DNA of 64,000 nt from Rhizobium sp. CB3090 (GCF_029714285.1 NZ_CP121663.1:124001-188000), one strand, 5' to 3'; numbered from the stretch's first letter, positions 8,447-16,943 are shown. Notes: a model not told the origin generated them from the letters alone. Numbers and translations are program-made.

Positions 8447-9142
8447 ATGAGCGGTGCCCTGAAGGACGCAGCGATCAGAGTGGAGCGTCCCGCAAAGACG
8501 TTGCGAGAGCTTGCTCTCGACAAGGTTCGCGAGGCCATCGTGAACGGGTATTTTCGCCCGGGAGATCGACTTGTCGAACGTGACATGTGTGCCCAGCTCG
8601 GTGTGAGCCGGACGATCGTGCGCGAAGTTCTGCGGCATCTGGAATCGGAAGGGCTGGTTGCCAATCTGCCGAACAAAGGCCCGATTGTCGCCCAGCTCGA
8701 TCTCGACGAGGCCAAGCAGATCTATGAGATCCGCGGTGTGCTCGAGGGTATGGCGGCGCGATTATGCGCGCAGCGCGGAAGTCCCGAGATTGTCGCGGCG
8801 CTGGAAACGTCGCTGCAGGGAATCCGCGACAGCTACCGCGACAAGGACATGCCCGGAGTGCTGGCGCACACGTCTTCTTTCTATCAAACCCTATTCACCA
8901 TGGTCGACAGACATGTCGCCTGGGGTGTCGTCAACCTCCTCACGGTGCGAATAAACCATCTGCGGTCGATGACGATCAAGACGAAGAACCGCGACATCGA
9001 GGGCCCGCGCCAGATGGCGAAGATCGTGGAAGCGATCCGCCGTGGTGACGGGGAGGGGGCCTACAAGGCTGCCATGGACCACGTTGCCGCCGCCAGCGCC
9101 ATTGCGGAAGCGGTTCTATCCGCAAAGGAATCCGCCGGATAG
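8447..9142 (+). CDS. GntR-family regulator (FadR/FCD subfamily)
   Basis: 231 aa. A winged helix-turn-helix lies at about residues 20-85 (GDRLVERDMCAQLGVSRTIV, then LRHLESEGLV). An all-helical FCD effector domain lies at about 95-220 (IYEIRGVLEGMAARL). Such regulators repress catabolic operons and are released by a pathway metabolite. It precedes the catabolic cluster at 9664-20282 in the same direction but is separated by 521 nt containing two operator copies. A third copy precedes its own gene. It is therefore the likely specific regulator of that cluster. Confidence 0.92.
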   Translation: MSGALKDAAIRVERPAKTLRELALDKVREAIVNGYFRPGDRLVERDMCAQLGVSRTIVREVLRHLESEGLVANLPNKGPIVAQLDLDEAKQIYEIRGVLEGMAARLCAQRGSPEIVAALETSLQGIRDSYRDKDMPGVLAHTSSFYQTLFTMVDRHVAWGVVNLLTVRINHLRSMTIKTKNRDIEGPRQMAKIVEAIRRGDGEGAYKAAMDHVAAASAIAEAVLSAKESAG

Positions 9143-9306
9143 GCCGGTGAAGGCTCTCCGGTATGCAGCCCGGAGCGACTGGAGCCTCTTTCGACTTTCT
9201 CTTTCGATCTGCTTCGGCACGCGAGTTTCCACGTGGGGGCGCCCCTGACTCCCCAAAAGATGGCAAAGCAATATTGCAAGCTTGACACCTAACTTTGCTC
9301 AATGTG

Positions 9307-9318
9307 ATGGTATGCCAT
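9307..9318. promoter_or_regulatory. Candidate GntR operator (copy 2)
   Basis: ATGGTATGCCAT is a near-perfect palindrome 20 nt after a TTGACA hexamer (9282-9287). It would block the promoter that reads into the small frame at 9344-9451 or the cluster. Confidence 0.6.
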
Positions 9319-9343
9319 ATTAAATAATAAGGTGGAGCATCGT

Positions 9344-9451
9344 ATGAAGTGCATTGCATGCCTCCCAACGCCCACCCGTATGCAAAGATATCCGAGCAGC
9401 CAGCGCCAAAGCCGCGCCAGACGCCGCGTTTGGAGAGAGCGGGCGGGCTGA
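9344..9451 (+). CDS. Possible 35-aa arginine-rich leader peptide
   Basis: A short frame (MKCIACLPTPTRMQR..., ending ERAG) starts 8 nt after an AGGTGGAG ribosome-binding site. It lies 25 nt downstream of an operator-bearing promoter. It has about ten arginines and matches nothing I recognise. It could be a leader peptide, a decayed gene start, or chance. Confidence 0.25.
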   Translation: MKCIACLPTPTRMQRYPSSQRQSRARRRVWRERAG

Positions 9452-9606
9452 CTGATATCCGTCCGAAGTGGCTTACATCGACGTTGAAGTCTTCGTGATC
9501 TGAAGGAGGCGTATGTCGGCGGCTTCGTTCGCGCTCCGGCAAGCATTTGATTTTGCTGAGTTATTTTTATGTTTACGTTGAATCTTTGCAGCGGAAAGGA
9601 ATCGGC

Positions 9607-9637
9607 TTGACACTTTTATATTATGGCATACCATAAT
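9607..9637 (+). promoter_or_regulatory. Predicted promoter of the catabolic cluster
   Basis: TTGACA at 9607-9612 is perfect. The -10 is either TACCAT (9629-9634, spacing 16) or CATAAT (9632-9637, spacing 19). Either overlaps the operator at 9623-9634, the geometry expected for repression by the GntR protein. The first gene starts at 9664. Confidence 0.5.
9623..9634. promoter_or_regulatory. Candidate GntR operator (copy 3)
   Basis: ATGGCATACCAT is the core of a longer inverted repeat (9621-9636, TTATGG...CCATAA). It overlaps the -10 region of the cluster promoter. Confidence 0.65.
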
Positions 9638-9663
9638 ACATAACGTCAAAACTGAGGTGTTCG

Positions 9664-10266
9664 ATGACCATTCAAATTCGCAAGACCGGGCTGCAGATCG
9701 AGACGACGCTGATCGAGGGTGGCAAGGCGGCGCAGGTTCCGCTGAAGCTGTTTACCGCTTACGCCGTCGTGAAGAATCCTTGGGCGGGACGCGGTTTCGT
9801 CGAAGACCTGAAGCCCGAAATTCACGCGGCTGCGCCTGTTCTCGGCGAGCTTTTGACCAAGATGATCATCGAGGCCGTCGGCTCCGGCGGCGCGGTCGAA
9901 GGGTATGGAAAATCCGCAGTGGTCGGTCTGGACGGCGAGCTCGAGCATGCCTCGGCACTGATCCACACGCTTCGCTTCGGCAATCACTATCGTCATGCCG
10001 TTGGCGCGAAATCCTACCTCGCCTTCTGCAATACGCGCGGCCCTGCCAATGCGCCGATCATGATCCCGCTGATGGACAAAAACGATGAAGGGCGCCGCTC
10101 GCATTATCTGACGATCCAGACCGCAATCCCGGATGCGCCTGCAGCCGATGAAATTGTCGTGGCGCTTGGCGCATCCGTGGGTGGACGTCCGCATCATCGC
10201 ATTGGCGACCGTTACCAGGATCTCAAGGATCTGGGCCAGGACGTCGCCAATCCCGCCGGCGTTTGA
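9664..10266 (+). CDS. AA_synth/DUF1185-family protein
   Basis: 200-aa protein of the family labelled 'amino acid synthesis' (PF06684). Evidence is the start IQIRKTGLQIETTLIEGGK, the region KNPWAGRGFVEDL and the C-terminal GGRPHHRIGDRYQDL. The biochemical role of the family is not established as far as I know. It is cytosolic (no signal peptide or TM). It is the first gene after the GntR operator and is followed directly by an alpha/beta hydrolase, flavin reductase and LLM monooxygenase. A catabolic or ring-handling role is therefore more likely than biosynthesis. GAGGTG precedes the ATG. Confidence 0.8.
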   Translation: MTIQIRKTGLQIETTLIEGGKAAQVPLKLFTAYAVVKNPWAGRGFVEDLKPEIHAAAPVLGELLTKMIIEAVGSGGAVEGYGKSAVVGLDGELEHASALIHTLRFGNHYRHAVGAKSYLAFCNTRGPANAPIMIPLMDKNDEGRRSHYLTIQTAIPDAPAADEIVVALGASVGGRPHHRIGDRYQDLKDLGQDVANPAGV

Positions 10267-10283
10267 AAAGGCTGGATGCTGAC

Positions 10284-11120
10284 ATGCTGACCGTTGGATC
10301 AACTGCGCCGGGCGCTTCCGCAAAGACCAACTGGGTCTTTGTAAGGAACAAGACTGCGGGTGGAACGGCCTATCACGAAGCCGGCAACGGCGAGCCGCTT
10401 GTCCTGATTCATGGTGTCGGCATGCGGCTTGAAGCCTGGGCGCCCCAGATTCTGGCCCTGTCGGCAAGCCATCGCGTGATCGCTGTCGACATGCCCGGCC
10501 ATGGTGAAACTGCCCGCCTACCGGTCGGAAGTCGCCTTGAGCAATTCGTCGCGTGGTTCGGGAAGTTCCTGGACGAAATGGCGATTGAGACCGCAAATAT
10601 CGCCGGCCACTCGATGGGTGCGCTTGTGTCCGGAGGTGCGGCGGCAACGTTCGGCAACCGAATCAAGCGCGTGGCGTATCTCAACGGCGTCTACCGGCGT
10701 GACCCGGAGGCAAAAGCGGCGGTGCTGGCGCGTGCCGCGGCCATTCCGCTGATGGGTGTGGATAAGGAAGGCCCGTTGCTTCGATGGTTCGGCGACGATC
10801 CCGACAGCGTTGTCGCGCGCGACCTGACGCGGAATTGGCTGAACCTCGTCGATCCTGAGGGGTATGCTGTCGCTTATTCGGCATTTGCCGAAGGAGACGA
10901 GACCTATGCCGATCGCTGGAAGGACGTGGCAGCCCCGGCGCTGTTTCTGACGGGATCGGATGATCCCAATTCGACGCCGCTGATGGCGACCCAAATGGCG
11001 GCAATTGCTCCCAATGGCTGGGCGCGGATCGTCGAGGGCCATCGTCACATGGTCAATCTGACGGCCCCCGACATCGTCAATGCGCTGCTCGTCGAATGGC
11101 TTTCAGAGGGGAGGATGTGA
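10284..11120 (+). CDS. Alpha/beta-fold hydrolase
   Basis: 278-aa alpha/beta hydrolase. The oxyanion-hole segment LIHGVGM, the nucleophile elbow AGHSMGA (Ser about residue 110), the acid region TGSDDPNSTP and the catalytic His of EGHRHMV form a complete triad. It likely cleaves an ester, amide or carbonyl bond in an intermediate released by the neighbouring monooxygenase, as RutD or ring-fission hydrolases do. I take the ATG at 10284 with GAAAAGG about 12 nt before it. A TTG at 10263 overlapping the previous stop is the alternative. Confidence 0.88.
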   Translation: MLTVGSTAPGASAKTNWVFVRNKTAGGTAYHEAGNGEPLVLIHGVGMRLEAWAPQILALSASHRVIAVDMPGHGETARLPVGSRLEQFVAWFGKFLDEMAIETANIAGHSMGALVSGGAAATFGNRIKRVAYLNGVYRRDPEAKAAVLARAAAIPLMGVDKEGPLLRWFGDDPDSVVARDLTRNWLNLVDPEGYAVAYSAFAEGDETYADRWKDVAAPALFLTGSDDPNSTPLMATQMAAIAPNGWARIVEGHRHMVNLTAPDIVNALLVEWLSEGRM

Positions 11121-11121
11121 A

Positions 11122-12057
11122 ATGACCGTACAGCAAGCGGACCCAAGAGCACTGCGCGATGCCTTCGGCGCATTTGCGACAGGGGTAACGGTCGTGACAG
11201 CCCAGGATGCGGACGGAAAGCCCATTGGCTTTACGGCGAATTCCTTTACATCGGTGTCGCTCGATCCGCCTCTTTTGCTTGTTTGCCTGGCCAAGACCTC
11301 CCGCAATTACGGGACCATGACGGGTGCGAAGCATTTCGCCGTCAATGTTCTCTCCGAAGGTCAGAAGGATGTCTCCAACACGTTTGCGCGGCCGGTCGAA
11401 GACCGGTTCGCCGCGGTCGACTGGCAAGCAGGCGCTGCCGGCTGCCCGATCCTGGCGAATGTCTCGGCGTGGTTCGAATGCGCTACAGAAAAGCTGGTCG
11501 AAGCGGGCGATCACGTCATCCTGATGGGGCGGATCGAAGCCTTCGAAAACAGCGGACTGAACGGATTGGGTTATGCCCGCGGCGGCTATTTCACGCCGAT
11601 CCTCGCCAGCAAAGCCGTTTCGGCGGCGGCGGAAGGCAATATCGAACTCGGAGCCGTTCTGGAGCGTCATGGCGAGGTTCTTCTTATCGGTGATGATGTC
11701 TTTTCACTGCCGACCTGCGACGGCAAGGACGGAAGCCCCGCTGACATACTTCGGGACTATCTGGAAGAGCTCACCGGTCTTTCGGTGACCATCGGCTTCC
11801 TCTACTCGGTCTACGAGGGCAAGAGCGATGGAAAGCAACACATTGTCTACCGCGCCTTCGCCTCGGAAGGCGAGCCGCGCAATGGCAGGTTCTTGAAGCC
11901 CGATTCGCTGGCCAAGACCCATTTCAAGACAAGTTCGACTGCCGACATCGTTGCGCGCTTCGCGGTGGAGAGCCAACTCGGCAATTTTGGCGTTTATTTC
12001 GGCGACGAGACCGTCGGCACGGTCCGTTCGGTTCCAACAAAGGCGGCACAGCCATGA
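11122..12057 (+). CDS. Flavin reductase with extra C-terminal (Nudix-like) domain
   Basis: 311 aa. Residues about 8-165 are a flavin reductase (FMN-binding split barrel: GVTVVTAQDADGKPIGFTAN, SVSLDPPLLLVCLAKTS, FAVNVLSEGQ). It supplies reduced FMN to the adjacent LLM monooxygenase. Residues about 170-300 form an additional domain. Its stretch LRDYLEELTGLSV and following strand pattern recall a degenerate Nudix fold, but the Nudix box is incomplete. Simple flavin reductases are about 160-190 aa, so this is a fusion. GGGAGG lies before the ATG at 11122, 1 nt after the hydrolase stop. The stop overlaps the next gene start by 4 nt. Confidence 0.9.
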   Translation: MTVQQADPRALRDAFGAFATGVTVVTAQDADGKPIGFTANSFTSVSLDPPLLLVCLAKTSRNYGTMTGAKHFAVNVLSEGQKDVSNTFARPVEDRFAAVDWQAGAAGCPILANVSAWFECATEKLVEAGDHVILMGRIEAFENSGLNGLGYARGGYFTPILASKAVSAAAEGNIELGAVLERHGEVLLIGDDVFSLPTCDGKDGSPADILRDYLEELTGLSVTIGFLYSVYEGKSDGKQHIVYRAFASEGEPRNGRFLKPDSLAKTHFKTSSTADIVARFAVESQLGNFGVYFGDETVGTVRSVPTKAAQP

Positions 12058-13094
12058 AATTCTCTCTTTTCGTTCACATGGAGCGCCTCGACGCCAGCCA
12101 GAGCCACAAGAGCCTATATGAGGAGTTCGTCGCTCTCTGCGAGATCGCCGATAAGGGTGGCATGCATGCCATTTGGACAGGCGAGCATCACGGCATGGAT
12201 TTCACCATTGCACCCAATCCTTTCGTGACCATTGCCGATCTGGCGCGCCGCACATCGCGGGCAAGGCTCGGCACGGGGACGGTGATCGCGCCCTTCTGGC
12301 ATCCGATCAAGCTCGCCGGCGAAGCGGCCATGACCGACATCATCTGTGACGGAAGGCTCGATATCGGTATTGCGCGCGGCGCTTATTCCTTCGAATACGA
12401 GCGCCTGCTGCCGGGTCTCGACGCCTGGGGCGCCGGCCAGCGCATGCGCGAGCTCATTCCGGCGATCAAGGGCATATGGAATGGCGATTACGCCCATGAT
12501 GGGGAGTTTTATAAGTTCCCGTCGACTACTTCGGCGCCGAAGCCCCTGCAACAGCCGAACCCACCGATCTGGGTTGCTGCGCGCGATCCGAATTCGCATG
12601 AGTTCGCCGTCGCCAATGGCTGCAATGTCCAGGTGACGCCGCTCTGGCAGGGCGATGAGGAAGTTGCGGCACTGATGGGCCGTTTCAATGATGCCTGCGC
12701 CAAGAACCCGGACATCGACCGGCCCAAGATCATGCTGCTGCGCCATACCTATGTCGGCTCGACGGAGGCGGACATAGCACAGGCCGCCCATGAACTGAGC
12801 GTCTATTACAACTACTTCTTCGCCTGGTTCAAGAACGAGAAGCCCATCAAGCAGGGCCTGATCGAGCGGATACCCGAAGAGGAGATCGGCGCGAACGCGA
12901 TGCTTTCCGATGCGGTTATGCGCAGCAACAACGTCGTCGGCAATGCCGAGACCGTCATTGCCCGGCTCAAGGCCTATGAAGCCATGGGCTACGACGAATA
13001 TTCCTTCTGGATCGATACGGGCATGTCCTTCGAGCGGAAGAAAGCGTCACTCGAACGCTTTATCGCCGAGGTCATGCCGGCATTTGCGGAGTGA
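12054..13094 (+). CDS. LLM-class flavin-dependent monooxygenase
   Basis: 346-aa luciferase-like (bacterial LuxA/LLM) TIM-barrel oxidoreductase. Motifs: IWTGEHHGMDF, LGTGTVIAPFWHPIKLAGEAAMTD split over residues 75-100, and GRLDIGIARGAYSFEY. It should use FMNH2 from the preceding reductase and O2 to oxygenate or cleave a substrate. LLM/reductase pairs open uracil (RutA/RutF) and pyridine-type rings. It overlaps the reductase by 4 nt and is followed by an aldehyde dehydrogenase. The pathway substrate is not known. Confidence 0.92.
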   Translation: MKFSLFVHMERLDASQSHKSLYEEFVALCEIADKGGMHAIWTGEHHGMDFTIAPNPFVTIADLARRTSRARLGTGTVIAPFWHPIKLAGEAAMTDIICDGRLDIGIARGAYSFEYERLLPGLDAWGAGQRMRELIPAIKGIWNGDYAHDGEFYKFPSTTSAPKPLQQPNPPIWVAARDPNSHEFAVANGCNVQVTPLWQGDEEVAALMGRFNDACAKNPDIDRPKIMLLRHTYVGSTEADIAQAAHELSVYYNYFFAWFKNEKPIKQGLIERIPEEEIGANAMLSDAVMRSNNVVGNAETVIARLKAYEAMGYDEYSFWIDTGMSFERKKASLERFIAEVMPAFAE

Positions 13095-13099
13095 ACCCC

Positions 13100-14563
13100 A
13101 TGCAGCGTTTCCAGTGTTACATCGATGGCGAATTTCTGGACGGAGAGGCCCGCTATCGGAGCATCGATCCTGCCACCGGCAAGGACTGGGCGGATATGCC
13201 GGAAGCGCGTGAGGGGGATGTCGATCGGGCGGTCAATGCGGCCGAAAAGGCGCTCTATGAAGGCCCCTGGTCGAAACTGACCGCCACGCAACGCGGCAAG
13301 CTTCTGTATAAGCTTGCCGATCTGGTTGCTGCCAATGCTCAGAAGCTCGCCGAACTGGAGACGCGCGACACCGGCAAGATCATCCGCGAGACCTCTGCGC
13401 AGATCGCCTATGTCGCCGACTACTACCGTTATTATGCCGGCATCGCCGATAAGATCGAAGGCTCCTACCTGCCGATCGACAAGCCCGACATGGATGTCTG
13501 GCTTCGCCGTGAGCCGATCGGCGTCGTAGCCATGGTCGTGCCCTGGAACAGCCAGTTGTTCCTCTCCGCCGTCAAAATAGGTCCGGCGCTGGCGGCCGGC
13601 TGCACGATGGTCGTCAAGGCGTCCGAGGATGGGCCGGCGCCGCTTTTGGAATTCGCTCGCCTCGTTCATGAGGCAGGCTTTCCGGCGGGTGTCGTCAACA
13701 TCATCACCGGTTTTGGTGCGTCGTGCGGCGCAGCCCTTAGCCGGCATCCGAAGATCGCACATGTCGCCTTCACCGGCGGGCCGGAAACGGCGCGCCATAT
13801 CGTGCGAAATTCGGCCGAAAACCTTGCCTCGACATCCCTGGAGCTTGGCGGCAAATCGCCCTTCATCGTCTTTGCCGACGCCGATCTCGAAAGCGCCGCC
13901 AATGCCCAGGTCGCGGGCATCTTCGCCGCGACCGGACAAAGCTGCGTCGCCGGTTCACGGTTGATCGTGGAGCGGAGCATCAAGGACCGGTTCCTGAATC
14001 TCTTGAAGGACAAGGCGGAGGCGATCCGTGTCGGCACGCCGTTGGACATGGCGACTGAAGTGGGTCCGCTTGCGACGAAGCGCCAGCAGGATCACGTTGC
14101 CGCACTCATCCACAAATCCGTTCAAAGCGGCGCCCGCATTGTCACGGGTGGGCAAATGCCGGAAGGCGAGGGCTTTTACTTCCCGCCGACGATTCTTGAC
14201 TGTGACGGCGTGGCATCCCCCTCGCTTGCCGAGGAGTTCTTCGGTCCTGTGCTGTCCGTCGTCGCATTCGACACCGAAGCCGATGCGCTGAGGCTCGCCA
14301 ATGATACCCGCTACGGCCTGGCTTCCGGCGTCTTCACCCAGAACCTCACCCGCGCCCATCGCCTGATGAAAGGCATTCGCGCCGGTATCGTCTGGGTCAA
14401 TACCTATCGCGCCGTATCGCCGATCGCACCCTTTGGCGGATTTGGTCTTTCCGGCCACGGCCGGGAAGGCGGCCTGGCTGCGGCGCTCGATTATACCCGC
14501 ACGAAGACGATCTGGCTCAGGACGTCGGACGATCCGATCCCCGATCCTTTCGTCATGAGGTGA
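13100..14563 (+). CDS. Aldehyde dehydrogenase
   Basis: 487-aa NAD(P)-dependent ALDH with all catalytic residues: Asn of PWN (about 150), Glu of LELGGKSPF (about 248), and Cys of TGQSCVAG (about 282). It would oxidise an aldehyde formed after ring or chain cleavage by the LLM monooxygenase. The stop of the LLM gene overlaps a possible GTG start (13091). GGAG at 13088-13091 is properly spaced (8 nt) only for the ATG at 13100, which I use. Confidence 0.93.
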   Translation: MQRFQCYIDGEFLDGEARYRSIDPATGKDWADMPEAREGDVDRAVNAAEKALYEGPWSKLTATQRGKLLYKLADLVAANAQKLAELETRDTGKIIRETSAQIAYVADYYRYYAGIADKIEGSYLPIDKPDMDVWLRREPIGVVAMVVPWNSQLFLSAVKIGPALAAGCTMVVKASEDGPAPLLEFARLVHEAGFPAGVVNIITGFGASCGAALSRHPKIAHVAFTGGPETARHIVRNSAENLASTSLELGGKSPFIVFADADLESAANAQVAGIFAATGQSCVAGSRLIVERSIKDRFLNLLKDKAEAIRVGTPLDMATEVGPLATKRQQDHVAALIHKSVQSGARIVTGGQMPEGEGFYFPPTILDCDGVASPSLAEEFFGPVLSVVAFDTEADALRLANDTRYGLASGVFTQNLTRAHRLMKGIRAGIVWVNTYRAVSPIAPFGGFGLSGHGREGGLAAALDYTRTKTIWLRTSDDPIPDPFVMR

Positions 14564-14568
14564 TGCCG

Positions 14569-14901
14569 ATGTTCTATGAAATCCGGACCTATCGGCTGAA
14601 GAACGGTGCGATCCCGCAATATCTGAAGGTCGTCGAGGAAGAAGGGATCGCCATTCAGAAAGCACATCTCGGCAATCTGGTCGGCTATTTCTATTCGGAG
14701 ATCGGGACCATCAACGAGATCGTTCATATCTGGGCCTATGCGAGCCTCGACGATCGCGAGGAAAGGCGCCAGAGGTTGGCGTCCGATCCACAATGGCAGG
14801 CTTTCCTGCCGAAGATACGCGACCTGATCGAAGTGGCCGAGAACAAGATTATGAAGCCGGCGAATTTCTCTCCTCTCGGGAAGAGCGCGCCAGCCGCATA
14901 A
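14569..14901 (+). CDS. NIPSNAP-family protein
   Basis: 110-aa NIPSNAP domain protein (FYEIRTYRLKNG at the N terminus, then IWAYASLDDREERRQRLASD), a ferredoxin-like dimeric alpha-beta fold. The molecular role is uncertain; small NIPSNAP proteins often accompany oxygenase or catabolic genes. GAGG at 14557-14560 is 8 nt before the ATG at 14569, favouring it over the ATG at 14563. It ends the enzyme part of the cluster; the importer follows after 38 nt. Confidence 0.85.
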   Translation: MFYEIRTYRLKNGAIPQYLKVVEEEGIAIQKAHLGNLVGYFYSEIGTINEIVHIWAYASLDDREERRQRLASDPQWQAFLPKIRDLIEVAENKIMKPANFSPLGKSAPAA

Positions 14902-14939
14902 AACATGCCTGTAAGACAACAATACAAGGACAAGGGAAC

Positions 14940-15950
14940 ATGAAAAGAACAATTGCACTCGCGGCTTTCGCCGCAATACTGGCTGTGTCGGGGACTGCAA
15001 AGGCCGATACGCTCGTCTTCACGAGCTGGGGAGGAACGACTCAGGACGCGCAAAAAGTCGCCTGGGCCAATCCGTTCACGGACAAGACCGGCATCGTCAT
15101 CGCACAGGACGGACCTACCGATTACGGCAAGCTGAAAGCTATGGTCGAAGCGGGCCAGGTCAGCTGGGATGTCGTCGACGTCGAAGGCGACTACGCCGCA
15201 CAGGCAGGCAAAGACGGGCTGCTGGAAAAGCTGGATTTTTCGGTCATCGACAAGTCCAAGCTCGATCCCCGTTTCGTCACCGACTATTCCGTCGGCAGCT
15301 TTTACTATTCCTTCGTGATCGGCTGCAATGCGGATGCCGTGAAAGCCTGCCCCAAGACCTGGGCCGATCTCTTCGATACAACGAAATTTCCCGGCAAGCG
15401 CACCTTCTACAAGTGGTCGGCTCCGGGCGTGATCGAAGCGGCTCTGCTCGCTGACGGCGTTCCCGCAGACAAGCTTTACCCGCTCGATCTCGATCGCGCT
15501 TTCAAGAAGCTGGACACGATCAAATCGGATATCATCTGGTGGTCCAGCGGCGCTCAGTCGCAACAGCTTCTCGCATCCGCCGAGGCGCCCTTCGGCAGCC
15601 TGTGGAATGGCCGCATGACCGCACTCGCCGCCAGCGGCGTCAAGACGGAAACCTCCTGGGAACAGAACATCACGGCCGCCGATTCACTCGTCGTTCCAAA
15701 GGGGGCGCCGAACTTTGAAGCCGCGATGAAGTTCATTGCACTGGCAACGTCGGCCCAACCCCAAGCCGATCTGGCGAAGGCGACCGGCTACGCGCCGATC
15801 AATATCGACTCGGCCAAATTGATGGATCCGGCGACGGCCAAGACCTTGCCGGATCAGCAGACCGCCAGCCAGGTCAATGCCAGCATGGCTTATTGGGCCG
15901 AAAATCGCGATGCCATCGGCAAGCGGTGGTACGCTTGGCAGGCCAAGTAA
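14940..15950 (+). CDS. PotD-like ABC transporter binding protein
   Basis: 336-aa periplasmic binding protein of the spermidine/putrescine (SBP_bac) type. A signal peptide MKRTIALAAFAAILAVSG... should be cut after AKA (about residue 22). The mature protein starts DTLVFTSWGGTTQDAQKVAW. Start: ATG 14940, a standard secretory N terminus preceded by AAGGGAA. With the two permeases and ATPase downstream it forms a complete PotDBCA-like importer. Such systems carry polyamines, opines, aminobutyrate-like or other small cationic or zwitterionic compounds. Being embedded in the cluster, it probably imports the cluster's substrate. Confidence 0.92.
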   Translation: MKRTIALAAFAAILAVSGTAKADTLVFTSWGGTTQDAQKVAWANPFTDKTGIVIAQDGPTDYGKLKAMVEAGQVSWDVVDVEGDYAAQAGKDGLLEKLDFSVIDKSKLDPRFVTDYSVGSFYYSFVIGCNADAVKACPKTWADLFDTTKFPGKRTFYKWSAPGVIEAALLADGVPADKLYPLDLDRAFKKLDTIKSDIIWWSSGAQSQQLLASAEAPFGSLWNGRMTALAASGVKTETSWEQNITAADSLVVPKGAPNFEAAMKFIALATSAQPQADLAKATGYAPINIDSAKLMDPATAKTLPDQQTASQVNASMAYWAENRDAIGKRWYAWQAK

Positions 15951-15971
15951 GCTGAAGAAACTCCGAGGCAG

Positions 15972-15999
15972 CACCGCGAGCGTCATTCTGCTCGCGGTG
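15972..15999 (+). promoter_or_regulatory. Strong intercistronic hairpin after the binding-protein gene
   Basis: CACCGCGAGC (15972-15981) pairs perfectly with GCTCGCGGTG (15990-15999) around an 8-nt loop, 22 nt after the stop. No U-run follows. It probably stabilises the upstream mRNA and/or attenuates reading into the permeases. Confidence 0.6.
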
Positions 16000-16069
16000 T
16001 GTGGCGCAGGTTCTAAATCTTCCTGGGAGCTGGCGCCGTTGTCTGATCCTACGGCGGGAAAGGATTGCC

Positions 16070-16942
16070 ATGTCGACCTATATTGACGTCGCCAGTGAAA
16101 CTGCGACTACATCCAAGGCCATCAGGCCTACGGGCTTCGGCGAAATCATACCGGCGCTGCTTTTCGTCGGGATCTTCTTCATTGTCCCGGTCGTCGCGCT
16201 CCTGTTGCGAAGCGTGTTGGAACCGGTTGTCGGCTTCGGCAACTATGCCGAACTGCTGGGATCGGCGACTTATCTGAAGATATTCGCCAATACCTTCATC
16301 GTCTCCGGTCTGGTCACCGCGATTTCGCTGCTGATCGGCTTTCCCGTCGCCTGGACGCTGGCAATCATGCCCTCAAGACTGGCTTCGCTGATTTTCGCAG
16401 TCCTGTTGCTATCCATGTGGACCAATCTGCTGGCCCGAACCTATGCCTGGATGGTCCTGCTTCAACGCACCGGACTGATCAACAAGATGTTGATGGGAAT
16501 GGGACTGATCGACCAGCCGCTGCCGCTCGTCAACAACCTGACCGGTGTGACGATCGGCATGACCTATATCATGCTGCCGTTCATCATCCTGCCGCTCTAC
16601 GGCGTCATCAAGAAGATCGACCCGACGGTCCTGCAGGCGGCAGCACTTTGCGGAGCGAACCGCTGGCAATGTCTGACCCGCGTCCTTCTGCCTTTGGCCG
16701 CGAGAGGCATGGTCGCCGGTGCGTTGATGGTCTTCGTCATGTCGCTTGGCTACTACGTTACCCCGTCGCTTCTCGGCGGAACGGCGAACATGATGCTGGC
16801 CGAACTCATCGCCCAGTTCGTGCAGTCCCTGGTCAACTGGGGAATGGGCGGTGCGGCGGCCCTGGTCCTCCTTGTCGTCACGCTTTCGCTCTATGCCGTC
16901 CAGCTACGGCTGTTCGGTGTGCAGAACACGGGAGGGCGTTGA
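16070..16942 (+). CDS. PotB-like ABC transporter permease
   Basis: 290-aa inner-membrane permease (BPD_transp_1) with six predicted membrane segments. The EAA-loop region is near residues 195-215 (DPTVLQAAALCGANRWQC). It is the first half of the importer channel. I start at ATG 16070, preceded by AAAGGA; upstream in-frame codons lack a ribosome-binding site. The next permease gene starts 2 nt after the stop. Confidence 0.9.
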   Translation: MSTYIDVASETATTSKAIRPTGFGEIIPALLFVGIFFIVPVVALLLRSVLEPVVGFGNYAELLGSATYLKIFANTFIVSGLVTAISLLIGFPVAWTLAIMPSRLASLIFAVLLLSMWTNLLARTYAWMVLLQRTGLINKMLMGMGLIDQPLPLVNNLTGVTIGMTYIMLPFIILPLYGVIKKIDPTVLQAAALCGANRWQCLTRVLLPLAARGMVAGALMVFVMSLGYYVTPSLLGGTANMMLAELIAQFVQSLVNWGMGGAAALVLLVVTLSLYAVQLRLFGVQNTGGR

Positions 16943-16943
16943 C

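Larger units (their letters stand above)
9143..9663. other. Regulatory spacer between GntR and the catabolic cluster
   Basis: 521 nt with two promoter-operator arrangements. TTGACA at 9282-9287 precedes the operator at 9307-9318; TTGACA at 9607-9612 precedes the operator at 9623-9634. A 35-codon frame with a good Shine-Dalgarno site lies between them. No other gene is convincing. Confidence 0.55.
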
